From NCBI GenBank assembly GCA_034509425.1, contig JAVTVJ010001682.1:292069-356068 (forward strand): 64,000 nt of DNA. The letters run 5' to 3'. The DNA comes from Eopsaltria australis (lineage: Eukaryota; Chordata; Aves; Passeriformes; Petroicidae). A program made the position numbers and the translations under genes. Positions 13,501 through 21,305 of the stretch are shown here, piece after piece (position 1 is the first letter of the stretch; each line of letters begins with the position of its first letter). The notes beneath the pieces are model-generated. The model made no database searches. It saw only the letters and a program-made list of their open reading frames with translations, and was not told where the DNA came from.

Positions 13501-16500
13501 AGCAGTGAGAACTGCAGATGGGCCTGGAGCTGCCCCTGAGCTTTCTTCCAGCACTCTGAGCACACTGAGGCCTTGCTGGCAGGGTTGTGCTTGTTCTGAG
13601 GAGTTGGTGCTGCCTGTACTTGTCATCCCTGGCAGCTTTCGGAAGGGGATGAACAATCCTGAAGCGCTGTAGTAACCAGCTGAGGGTTCCAGTTTCTCAG
13701 ACAACCCTGCTGCTGAATTCCCAAGAGTAAATTGAGTTCCCTGAACAGGAGGAGCAAACTTCAGACTTAAACATAAAAGACTTGCTGATGCACTGGGACG
13801 TTTCCTTTACATGCTCTTTTTGCTTTTCTCTTCTCTTAGATGTGACAGATGAGATGCTGAGCTTCTTCCTCACCCTGTTCCAGGGCCTGAGGGTGCAGAT
13901 GGGAGTGCCTTTTGCTGAGCAGATCATACAGACTTTCCTGAACATGTTCACCAGGTACTGCCCCACACTGGGCACTTCTTCCTTACCCCTCAGGATGGTT
14001 TATCTTAGGAGCTGCTCAGCCAGTGGCTCTCTGTCCTTGAAGGGGGCTGTTTCCAGCTTTTGTGGCGAGACTTCTGTCACATCCTGGGCTGTATCTGAGG
14101 AAAACACTTCTGAGTCTGGAGAGACCCAGTGCATGCTCATCAGTCATACCTTCCATTGTGCAATTCCAGCTCTCCCACAGACTGTCTGGCAGTGTGGGGT
14201 GTTGAGCTGGGCTCTCACATTCCCCCTTAGCTCCTGCCCAAGGTCTGAGTGTCCCTTCACTCATTTTTTTGTTGGGGAGGGGGGTCTGTCAGCCCTCAGT
14301 CACAACCTCCCTCCCTTCTGTGGAGACTTGGCCACTATTAACTGAGCATTTGAAAGGCATCACCTGTTTTGCAGTAAACCAGGTGAGCCTACAGATCTCT
14401 GGGGATGTTCCTAATGCCTGTTTGTGTCCCAGGGAGCAGCTGGCAGAGAGCATCCTCCACGAGGGCAGCACCGGCTGCCGGGTGGTGGAGAAGTTCCTGA
14501 AGATCCTGCAGGTGGTGGTGCAGGAGCCAGGCCAGGTGTTCAAACCCTTCCTGCCCAGTGTGATCTCGCTGTGCATGGAGCAGGTGTATCCCATCATTGC
14601 AGAGGTAGGGCAGGGAATGGGGAATGGGGAATGGGGAATGGGTTTGGGAAGGGAAGGGAAGGGAAGGGAAGGGAAGGGAAGGGAAGGGAAGGGAAGGGAA
14701 GGGAAGGGAAGGGAAGGGAAGGGAAGGGAAGGGAAGGGATGGGATTGCTGGGGGATGGCAGCAGTGAAGCTTTGGCTTTCCAAGAGCTGCAAGTGTGCAG
14801 GGAAAACACCCTGTGGGGGAGTAGTCAGTGGGATTGGAAGCAGTGTAGGTGGGGGATTTTGTCAGGAATTTCAAGGGAAGCTAAAATGAGGGAGGTGGTC
14901 AAAGCAGGAGGTACAGCTCAGATTCAGTGATGTGTTTTCTGCATGATGCTACAGCTGCTGGGTTTGGTGCTCCCTGAGGAGAAATGCTTTGGTGCTTGGC
15001 TGCACAGCAGTGGGTGGGTGGGATCCAGGGATTGGGGTGGGATCCCAGCAGAGGAGCTGCTCTGAGCTCTGTCCCCTCTCCTGCCAGCGCTCATCCCCTG
15101 ATGTGAAAGCAGAGCTGTTTGAGCTGCTCTTCCGGGTGCTGCACCACAACTGGAGGTACTTCTTCAAGTCCAGTGTGCTGGCCAGTGTCCAGAGGGGAGT
15201 GGCAGAAGAACAGATGGAGAATGAAGCCCAGTTCAGTGCCATCATGCAGGTACCTCACCCACTGCCCAGAACCTGTCCTGCAGGGGAGCACACGCTGCCT
15301 GGGGCACTGGATTAAACAGGGAATCACAGAATCATTAAGTTGGAAAAGCCCTCTGAGACTGAGTCCAGCCATTCCCTCAGCACTGCCAAGGCCACCACTG
15401 ACCCATGTCCCCAGGTGCCACACCCACACAGCTTTGAAATCCCTTCAAGGGGTGGAGACTCCATCACTGCCCAGGGCAGCTGTGCCACTGCCTGAGCACC
15501 CTTTCCATGAAGGAATATTCCCAATATCCAACCTAAACCTCCCCTAGCTCAACTTGAGGCCGTTTCCTCTGGGAGCAGAGCCCAAACCCCCCCGGCTGCC
15601 CCCTCCTGTCAGGGAGTTGTGCAGAGCCACCAGGTCCCCTCTGAGCCTCCTTTTCTCCAGGCTGAGCCCCTTTCCAGCTCCCTCAGCTGCTCCTGGTGCT
15701 CCAGCCCCTTCCCCAGCTCTGTTCCCTTCCCTGGACATGCTCCAGCCCCTCAGTGTCTTTGTTCCTGTGAGGGTCCCACATGAGCACATGTGGGTGATGG
15801 GTTTAGATGAGTCTTGAGTGAGGTTTTGCTTCCAGGAGCTGCTGAAAATGAAAGTTTCTGAGGAGTGACCCAGCTGCTGAGCTCACGAGGCACAGAGCAT
15901 GCAGGCATGAGGAAGGAATGTTAATTCCTTTGCAAGCCTCATCCTGCAATAAAAATACATTACTGCCCCTGACCCATTTAATTCTGAGTGTTGTGATTGG
16001 CACTGGGGAGAGCTGTCAGTTCAGGAAAGTTTTCCTGAGTGCCCTTTGGTTTCCATGGATTTGTTCTGTGCTGTGTCTCAGGACCTGCTAGGGAAGGGTC
16101 AGTGGGGTGACACCCAACAGGCTTTGGCCTGGGGAACAGAGAATTATGGAATGCTTTGGATGGAAAGGGACCTTAAAAATTATCCTGTCCCATGCCCTGC
16201 CATGGCCAAGGACTCCTTCCACTATCCCAGGTTGGTCCAAACCCCAGTGTCCAACCTGGCCTTGGACACTACCAGGGATCCAGGGGCAGCCACAGCTTCT
16301 CTGGGCACCCTGTGCCAGGGCCTCCCCACCCTCACAGGGAAGGATTTCTTCCCAATATCCCATCTATCCCTGCCCTCTGGCAGTGGGAAGCCATTCCCCC
16401 TTGTGCTCTCACTCCATCCCTTGTCCTAAGTTCCTCTCCAGCTCTCCTGGAGCCCCTTTAGGCCCTGGAATGCAGGGACAGTGAGTGCACAGAGCCAGCT

Positions 16501-19500
16501 CCCACCTTCTCAGGTTGGGAAATTGGAATTTCTAAGAATAACAGACTGCTCCATGTGTTGCTTCAGTCAGAGCTGGCCAGATGAGTTCCCTTGCAATTCC
16601 TAGATCACCTCAGACTGCAGGTGGGAGGACTCTGAGAAATTTTCATGCCTGGAGAAACTGGGTCCCCTCTGGTGCACATGTGGAGAGTGAGCTCTGCACT
16701 GACATAAACTGGGTCATGTTTCTCTCTAGCCTTCCCTTCTCCTGCCACCTTTTGGTGTGGATGAAACTCAGGCTGGTCCCTGTGCAGGGCTGTCCAAGCA
16801 TCTCTTTCACCTGTAGCTGTGTACCACTTCCAAACTCACCTGAATGCCTCAGTCTGGATGATATTTATGTAATAATCCCAGCTCAGGCTGGGTGACAATA
16901 CTGCACTGCTTGTTTTACTCCTTGGCTCTTGTTGCTCTGATCCAAAACTCTTAGTGTTCTCTAGGTGTCCCCACAGCCAGTGCTTTGTGTGGGGAATATT
17001 AATTAGTTTGTGTGCTGGTTTCCACCTGGGATCTAAGGTCAGAACTGGCTCAGTCTTGATGGGATCTGGGCCATTTTTGTCCATTTGACAATAAATGGGT
17101 CATGTGGGAGAATAAACTCTTCTGTTCACAATGCCTTGAAGAGGAACTGTCGAAATCCTGCTGCCTGTCTCTGTCCAGAGCTGAGCTCATCCACCTCCAT
17201 CCCCTGTACTGTGGTTCGGGGGTGTTCAGGGTGGAAGAGGTGTTTGATCACACACTGTGCAGCCCTGCCCCACCAGCTCAGGGCACAGCAGGTTTTGTTC
17301 TGGGCTCTTCACTGCACAGGCTCCCAGAGCCCTTCTCCAAACCCTAAATCAGGGCAGTGACGTCTGCTTGGGCTCCTGGCTGGGACTGAGGGCCCACCCT
17401 GGGCTGTCCTGGTTTGTTCCCCCTGCTGTGGTGCCTCAGGTGACATCCCTGAGGAACAGCCCTGCCCTTCCTGAGCAGCCTGCCTGCCCAGGGAGCTGGG
17501 CTCAGCATCCCTGGCCCTCTCCAGGGCCAGCCTGGCCTGCCTGTTCCCAGTGGGCCCAGCTCAGCAGCTGCTCTGCAGGGACATGCCCATGTTCCCACCA
17601 GAACGTCATTCCCATGGATCTGGTGGCAGCACAGGTGGTTTGAACACTGCCTGTCTCCTGTTAGTTTGCTGCACTGAGGCTCCCAGGGGTTTGTCCTGGT
17701 GCCAGGCTGAAAATGCTGCTGTCTGCCTGGCAGGTCTGGTGTTTGTGATGGTCTCCATCCCCTTCCTCCAAATGTGCTTTGTTCCCAGGCGTTTGGCCAG
17801 TCCTTCCTGCAGCCTGACATTCACCTGTTCAAGCAGAACCTCTTCTACCTGGAGACGCTGAACACGAAGCAGAAGCTGTACCACAAGGTGGGTCCCACCT
17901 GAGCCTGAGCTCTCTGGGCATGCAGGGAGGTGGGAGCTGTCCTGGGACTGGTTTGAAACTACTCAGAAATCCAGGTCAGGATTTGAGGGGTTTTGTGCAG
18001 CAGCCTTTGGGTGGTTGGGATGGGGTTAGCACCCCCCTGATCCTGGGAACTGGGAATGGGAGGAATCCCAGCTCCTCCCATGTGTTCCCTCCTCTGGCAG
18101 TGAGGAAAAGCAGAGAACACACAGTGACAGTGAGGTTTGTCTGGGGGAGTAGGAATTGGGATCATCAGTGAGACAGTGAGTGCCTCCAGCATTCCCAGCT
18201 GGGCAGCAGCAGGTATCCAGTCCAAGGTCACTGCCACATGGGAGTCTCCATCTGTTTGGAGCCATCCTCCAGACCCTGTCACCTGCCCTTGTTAGCTGCT
18301 GCCATGAGGGATTAAATCTGGAATCCAGGGAATCTGGCCAGCCTGGGAAAGCTGAGCTTTCAGTTTCTCATCTGTGGTCACACCTGAAGGGCACTCTGTG
18401 TTCACAGGTGCCTGGGGCAGCTGAGCCAGTGCCTGACCACTCTTTCCTTTCAGGCATCTGCCACGTTCCCTGGCTCTCAGAAGCTCTGTGCAGGGCACAC
18501 CTGGTTGGAATTGGAGTGGGACTGGATGCTGGTGGCTTTGCCAATGCTTAAAACTTGGGTCAGAGCATGGAATCATGGAATGGTTTGGGCTGGAAGAGAT
18601 TGTAAAGCTGTTTATTTTTACCCCCTTGCCATGGGCAGGGACACCTTCTGCTATCCCAGGCTGCTCCAAGCTCCATCCAACCTGGCCTTGGACACTGCCA
18701 GGGATCCAGGGGCAGCCACAGCTTCTCTGGGCACCCTGTGCCAGGGCCTCCCCACCCTCCCAGGGAAGGATTTCTTCCCAATATCCCATCTATCCCTGCC
18801 CTGTGGCAGTGGGAAGCCATTCCCTGTGTCCTGTCCCTCCATCCCTTGTCCCCAGTCCCTCTCCAGCTCTCCTGGAGCCCCTTTAGGCCCTGGGAGGGGC
18901 TCTAAGGTGTCCCTGAAGCCCCACCCCATGAGGTAAGTGTGGCCAAATTCAATGTTAACTTTCAAGCAATACTAATTGAGCTTATTTTAGCCATTTTTGA
19001 TCTGGTTTGGCTTAGAAAATCATCTCAGTGCTCACCAGCTTTCAGAAGCTGTGGCTGCTCTGTCCTTGGCTGGATTTGTCCTCCTGTGGGAGGAGTGAAG
19101 TCCCCTAACCCCGTGCCCCTCTCCCTGTGCAGAAGATCTTCAGGACCACGATGCTGTTCCAGTTTGTGAACGTGCTGCTGCAGGTGCTGGTGCACAAGTC
19201 CCATGACCTGCTGCAGGAGGAGATCGGCATCGCCACCTACAACATGGCCTCGGTGGACTTTGATGGCTTCTACTCCGCCTTCCTGCCCGAGTTCCTGGCC
19301 AGCTGTGACGGCGTGGACTCCAACCAGAAGAACGTGCTGGGGAGGAATTTCAAAATGGACAGGGTAAGGAGGGGAGCTGCAGCACTGTGGTGTTCCCAGG
19401 GTGTAACACGCTGCTGGCAGCTGGGGATGTCTCCAGGCAGTGCCTTTGTTCCCAACGCTCCTGTGCTCAGTCCCCAGGCAAGGGTTTCTCACTGCAGGTA

Positions 19501-20709
19501 GCAGAGCTGCCATCTCATCCCTCAGGCTGCAGGGTGCTGTGGGAGTCAGGGGATGTGTGGAGAAAGTTTTCATTCGAGTAGGCTGACATGTTCCAGGGTC
19601 CTTGCCTAAATCTTGCTCCAGCTGCTTGCCAGATGTTTGGGGGTTACAGTAAGGGCAGCAGCAGGGTACCTGCAAAGGCTCACAATTCCTGCAACCCCCT
19701 CATGTGTGGGAAGGAAATGTGTGGAATATCATGGCAGAGCAGCAGGTGGTGGCTCCGTTTATTGGGGGTTGTCCATTGAGTGCTCCCTGTCCTGAGGGAG
19801 GGGATGGGGATTTGAGACCAAGGGTGAGGGTAGGAATGGAGCCCTGGGGGAATTGCTTGGCTCTGGAAGGCAACTGCTCATCAGGAATATCAGCCCTTGT
19901 TAGGGAGTGTGTGACACCCAGGAGCCTTGGCAGGAGAGCAGCAAGGAGTCAGTGCTACATCTGGCCATGGAGCCAGGCTGGGAGAGCTGGGGGTGTTCAC
20001 CTGGACAGGAGAAGGCTCCAGGGGGAGCTCAGAGCCCCTTCCAGGGCCTCAAGGGGCTCCAGGAGAGCTGGAGAGGGACTGGGGACAAGGGATGGAGGGA
20101 CAGGACACAGGGAATGGCTTCCCACTGCCAGAGGAAAAGATTAGATGGGATATTGGGAAGGAATTGTTCGCTGTGAGGGTGGGCAGGCCCTGGCACAGGG
20201 TGCCCAGAGAAGCTGTGGCTGCCCCTGGATCCCTGGCAGTGCCCAAGGCCAGGTTGGACAGGGCTTGGAGCAGCCTGGGACGGTGGAAGGTGTCCCTGCC
20301 CATGGCAGCGGGTGGAACTGGATGAGATTGAAGGTCCTTCCCAGCCCAGAGCAGCCTGAGATCCCATGACTCTTCCTCTGGAGCCTCACTGCACGATGAG
20401 AAGCCGGAGATGGGAGCAGAGCCTGGATCCCAGCAGTCAGCTCTGAAACCACTTCTGCTGCAGAAACTGGAGTTCCCTGGGCTCAGACTGTGTCAGGATG
20501 GATCTGTTCATGTGTGAACACCCACTGTGTGTCTGTCCCTCTCTGTTGCCCGCCGTCAGTCCCAGCAGTTGTTCTCTCCTCATTCACAGCTGTTGTTTCC
20601 CTTGCAGGACCTGCCCTCGTTCACACAGAACGTGCACAGGCTGGTGAACGACCTGCGCTATTACAGACTGTGCAACGACAGCCTGCCCCCCGGCACTGTG
20701 AAGTTATAG
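1444..20709 (+). CDS. XPO6: Exportin-6, C-terminal 680 residues (15 exons; 5' part lies outside the window)
   Basis: XPO6 is an importin-beta family export receptor (HEAT repeats) that carries profilin-actin out of the nucleus with RanGTP. Joining 1444-1552, 2888-2980, 4962-5031, 6664-6823, 7960-8052, 9554-9698, 10347-10493, 11715-11904, 12526-12681, 13840-13954, 14433-14604, 15088-15249, 17789-17887, 19133-19363 and 20608-20709 gives one open frame of 2,043 nt after the first split base: 680 residues and a TAG. I recognise it as near-identical to human exportin-6 (1125 residues) from about residue 446 to the end; the C-terminus PPGTVKL is the same. All junctions are GT-AG and all phases agree. 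The N-terminal Ran-binding importin-N part must lie 5' of this window. The identification is very secure; the promoter and first exons cannot be judged. Confidence 0.98.
1553..2887 (+). other. XPO6: XPO6 intron, AT-rich, nothing recognised
   Basis: A 1.3 kb intron, AT-rich compared with the rest of the window. It holds a short tandem pair of the phrase 'gggtataaattaac' near 2309-2342. No CR1 tail or exon-like segment is visible. Confidence 0.8.
2888..2980 (+). CDS. XPO6: XPO6 coding exon (QQTEWQRYL to HAFSTL)
   Basis: Ninety-three bases, 31 codons, phase 0 at both ends. Acceptor tgtgcag/cag, donor ctc/gtaagt. Confidence 0.97.
2981..4961 (+). other. XPO6: XPO6 intron, nothing recognised
   Basis: A 2.0 kb intron. 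I see no CR1 tail, tandem array or conserved-looking open frame; ORFs here are short and lack matching splice signals. Confidence 0.7.
4962..5031 (+). CDS. XPO6: XPO6 coding exon (FPVLQDNLEV to VTSGTG)
   Basis: Seventy bases; starts in phase 0 after ctcttccag and ends with the first base of a Gly codon before gtaata. Confidence 0.96.
5587..5695 (-). repeat. CR1 LINE 3'-tail fragment
   Basis: The stretch beginning 'agaatcccacaatgggtcag' and running to 'cacatggcacaggattgtg' matches the reverse complement of an avian CR1 3' end. It lies in the XPO6 intron 5032-6663. Confidence 0.75.
6009..6130. repeat. 20-21 bp minisatellite, about six copies
   Basis: Tandem copies of 'ggagagccaccttctccgtg' with an extra G in some units; the third copy reads ctcctgtg instead of ctccgtgg. 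It lies in the XPO6 intron 5032-6663. Copies are nearly identical, so the array is probably young and variable in length. Confidence 0.95.
6445..6572. repeat. 26 bp minisatellite, about five copies
   Basis: Tandem units 'gattaatccc(g/a)gagtt' followed by '(t/g)tggggtttg'. It ends about 90 bp before the XPO6 acceptor at 6663. The variants Cgg/Cag and tttt/tgtg are arranged in order along the array. Confidence 0.95.
6664..6823 (+). CDS. XPO6: XPO6 coding exon (HRLNITAEN to ALTVVER)
   Basis: One hundred and sixty bases. It begins with two bases of a Gly codon after ccctgcag and ends with two bases of an Arg codon before gtgggt. Confidence 0.97.
6970..7475 (+). repeat. CR1 LINE 3' region, sense orientation
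   Basis: About 500 bp resembling the passerine-type CR1 tail, from 'ggcagcagggctgggaggga' through 'gaagctgtggctgcccctgg' to 'ccatggcagggggtgggatg'. The interior carries an insertion or divergence around 7160-7235. Lies in the XPO6 intron 6824-7959. ORFs across it are translations of the repeat, not genes. Confidence 0.9.
7583..7641 (+). repeat. CR1 3'-terminal fragment
   Basis: 'ggtcttttccaaccttgatgattctataattc' is a CR1 3' end with the terminal ATTCTATG-like octamers; upstream body is missing. Only about 110 bp separate it from the preceding CR1 copy. Confidence 0.8.
7960..8052 (+). CDS. XPO6: XPO6 coding exon (LVKVTLYGSQ to PDLIDV)
   Basis: Ninety-three bases, beginning with the last base of an Arg codon after cctccag and ending two bases into a Val codon before gtgagt. 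Confidence 0.97.
8053..9050 (+). other. XPO6: XPO6 intron, 5' part, nothing recognised
   Basis: Single-copy-looking intronic sequence before the duplicated element at 9051. No exon, RNA gene or CR1 tail is visible. Confidence 0.7.
9051..9293. repeat. Unclassified repeat, copy 1 of a 243/245 bp pair
   Basis: Matches 12061-12305 from 'aaactcttccattaaagtgc' to 'aggaatgcaaggaaact' at about 88 percent by hand alignment, same orientation, 3.0 kb apart, each in an XPO6 intron. It does not look like CR1: no CR1 tail motif and no ATTCTATG end. A perfect hairpin, GGAATGCAAG-GAAA-CTTGCATTCC at 9278-9301, spans the 3' limit of homology. It could be a dispersed non-autonomous element or a local duplication. 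Confidence 0.9.
9554..9698 (+). CDS. XPO6: XPO6 coding exon (HAQSLAALQAY to PLISSK)
   Basis: One hundred and forty-five bases, completing a Val codon and then 48 codons in phase. Acceptor gtccccag/g, donor aag/gtactg. Confidence 0.97.
9970..10268 (-). repeat. CR1 LINE 3' region, antisense
   Basis: 'attgttgaggttggaagagc' to 'ctgggagcagagcccaacgc' is the reverse complement of a CR1 tail, with the diagnostic 'cccaatacccaacctaaacc' and 'cttgaggccatttcctctca'. It stops about 80 bp before the XPO6 exon at 10347. Confidence 0.93.
10347..10493 (+). CDS. XPO6: XPO6 coding exon (VQEKLLLSA to QRLPDK)
   Basis: One hundred and forty-seven bases, 49 codons, phase 0 at both ends. Acceptor ctctcccag, donor aag/gtcagt. 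Includes VRPVFLISIPAVQKVFNR, essentially identical to human. Confidence 0.98.
10494..11244 (+). other. XPO6: XPO6 intron, nothing recognised
   Basis: About 750 bp of AT-rich intronic DNA before the CR1 fragment at 11245. No exon or repeat is recognised. Confidence 0.7.
11245..11402 (+). repeat. CR1 3'-tail fragment, sense
   Basis: 'tgcccagagaagctgtggct' to 'aagcattccatgattcaatg'. A second short CR1-like end follows at about 11612-11690 ('ggctttaacctcccttccca', then 'aagccattccatgactcttc'), just before the XPO6 acceptor at 11714. Confidence 0.88.
11715..11904 (+). CDS. XPO6: XPO6 coding exon (AQVLVCRAL to KVQLED)
   Basis: One hundred and ninety bases after ccctcgcag, ending with the first base of a Thr codon before gtaagt. 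The C-terminal part is slightly more diverged from human than neighbouring exons. Confidence 0.97.
12061..12305. repeat. Unclassified repeat, copy 2 of a 243/245 bp pair
   Basis: Partner of 9051-9293 in the next-but-one XPO6 intron (11905-12525). The 5' flank (ctcgccgcaggtcgcctgc) and the 3' flank (cctggcaggggtgcaggg) differ completely from copy 1, so the ends are sharp. The second arm of the copy 1 hairpin is missing here. Confidence 0.9.
12526..12681 (+). CDS. XPO6: XPO6 coding exon (KVIIHQTLS to AFIHQS)
   Basis: One hundred and fifty-six bases. Acceptor ttttgcag/cc completes a Thr codon; donor g/gtataa starts an Asp codon. Contains ISGESTKSRQICYQSLQE, identical to human. Confidence 0.98.
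12682..13839 (+). other. XPO6: XPO6 intron, nothing recognised
   Basis: A 1.16 kb intron with no recognisable CR1 tail or tandem array. The acceptor is preceded by a long pyrimidine tract ending ttctcttctcttag. Confidence 0.75.
13840..13954 (+). CDS. XPO6: XPO6 coding exon (VTDEMLSFF to LNMFTR)
   Basis: One hundred and fifteen bases. It completes the Asp codon begun in the previous exon and ends two bases into an Arg codon before gtactg. Confidence 0.97.
14433..14604 (+). CDS. XPO6: XPO6 coding exon (EQLAESILHE to VYPIIAE)
   Basis: One hundred and seventy-two bases, phase 0 at its end. The donor gag/gtaggg is followed within 10 bases by a long purine-only tandem array. Confidence 0.98.
14612..14739. 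repeat. Purine tract: (GGGGAAT)n then about 18 copies of GGGAA
   Basis: A heptamer block at 14612-14640 is followed, after 'ggtttg', by an uninterrupted GGGAA pentamer run at 14646-14738. The + strand is almost pure purine for about 125 bp. The array starts about 8 bases inside the intron after exon 14433-14604 and is transcribed as purine-rich RNA. Confidence 0.97.
15088..15249 (+). CDS. XPO6: XPO6 coding exon (RSSPDVKAEL to FSAIMQ)
   Basis: One hundred and sixty-two bases, 54 codons, phase 0 at both ends. Acceptor tcctgccag, donor cag/gtacct. Contains HHNWRYFFKSSVLASVQRG. Confidence 0.98.
15318..15780 (-). repeat. CR1 LINE 3' region, antisense, about 460 bp
   Basis: One of the longest CR1 copies here, from 'aatcacagaatcattaagtt' to 'acatgctccagcccctcagt' and beyond. 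It contains the typical 'ccaatatccaacctaaacct' and 'tgagcctccttttctccagg'. It lies close to the 5' end of the XPO6 intron 15250-17788. Confidence 0.95.
15781..16136 (+). other. XPO6: XPO6 intron between two CR1 copies
   Basis: About 350 bp with no recognisable gene or repeat, lying between two antisense CR1 copies in the same intron. Confidence 0.65.
16137..16470 (-). repeat. CR1 LINE 3' region, antisense
   Basis: 'agaattatggaatgctttgg' to 'ctggagcccctttaggccct'. This is the passerine-type tail with 'ggatccaggggcagccacag' and 'ccaatatcccatctatccct'. Same orientation as the copy at 15318. Confidence 0.93.
16471..17788 (+). other. XPO6: XPO6 intron, 3' part, nothing recognised
   Basis: About 1.3 kb of intronic DNA with no recognised repeat. 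Proline/glycine-rich open frames around 17250-17640 are low-complexity and lack homology I can recognise. Confidence 0.65.
17789..17887 (+). CDS. XPO6: XPO6 coding exon (AFGQSFLQPD to QKLYHK)
   Basis: Ninety-nine bases, 33 codons, phase 0 at both ends. Acceptor tgttcccag, donor aag/gtgggt. Confidence 0.97.
18570..18910 (-). repeat. CR1 LINE 3' region, antisense, upstream of an XPO6 exon
   Basis: 'gaatcatggaatggtttggg' to 'ctctaaggtgtccctgaagc'. It sits about 220 bp 5' of the XPO6 exon 19133-19363. An opposite-orientation copy lies downstream of the same exon at 19970-20380. Confidence 0.95.
19133..19363 (+). CDS. XPO6: XPO6 coding exon (KIFRTTMLFQ to NFKMDR)
   Basis: Two hundred and thirty-one bases, 77 codons, phase 0 at both ends, the longest XPO6 exon here. 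Acceptor ctgtgcag, donor agg/gtaagg. Flanked by CR1 copies in opposite orientation. Confidence 0.98.
19970..20380 (+). repeat. CR1 LINE 3' region, sense, downstream of an XPO6 exon
   Basis: 'gagccaggctgggagagctg' to 'agatcccatgactcttcctc'. This is a nearly complete passerine-type tail about 600 bp downstream of the exon 19133-19363. Confidence 0.95.
20608..20709 (+). CDS. XPO6: XPO6 terminal coding exon and stop
   Basis: DLPSFTQNVH to PPGTVKL followed by TAG at 20707-20709. Acceptor cccttgcag. Apart from few substitutions the C-terminus equals the human protein. Confidence 0.98.
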   Translation, partial: DLPSFTQNVHRLVNDLRYYRLCNDSLPPGTVKL

Positions 20710-21305
20710 TGACTGCACTGGACTGCTGCCCTTCCCCAGGGCCCGGATCCGTGTTTGGGTTTGCCACCGCCCCCTCTCCTCCCGGGCTGTGCCGGCGCTG
20801 CCGGCCGGGCTCCTGCCCCTGGCCACGCCCTGGATTCACCGCGCTCCACCGCTTCCTTTGAGTTCTCCCTGCCCAGCCCGAGGCCGCAGCTGGAGCCGGC
20901 AGGATGTGTCTTAATGCCCACCCCCGGGGCATCCCGACTGTCGGGAAATCCCTCTCCCGGGGCTTTCCCTCTGCTCCTGTAGCACTTTGTTGCATCTGGA
21001 GGTGTCTGGAGAGATAATGTCCGTATCAAACACGAGGCAGAAGCGCCAAAGACCACTTCAGACATTCGTACCTTCGTGTCATTCCACCTTCCTGCCCTGC
21101 CCAGCTCTCGGAGGAGGAGTCTCCTGACGTTGGGACTGGTTTGGCACTTCTGTCACTCCCTTTGTTTTTAAATTGCCTTGAAAACCTCCCCGATGTTGGC
21201 GGGGATTTAGAGACTTTTTTTGGGTTTTTTTTTAAACGTTTTCTCATCATTCCATTGTGATACTAAAACAACATGCTTAATGGGAATAAAGTGCTTACTT
21301 TGTTG
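20710..21305 (+). other. XPO6: XPO6 3' UTR
   Basis: About 600 bp between the stop and the inferred cleavage site. The first half is GC-rich with several CpGs; the distal half is T-rich. No repeat is embedded. The end is inferred from the AATAAA at 21285-21290. Confidence 0.8.
21285..21290 (+). terminator. XPO6: Poly(A) signal of XPO6
   Basis: Canonical AATAAA in 'tgggaataaagtgcttactt', followed by a T/GT-rich stretch (tttgttgttttaaata), as expected for a cleavage region near 21305. Confidence 0.88.
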
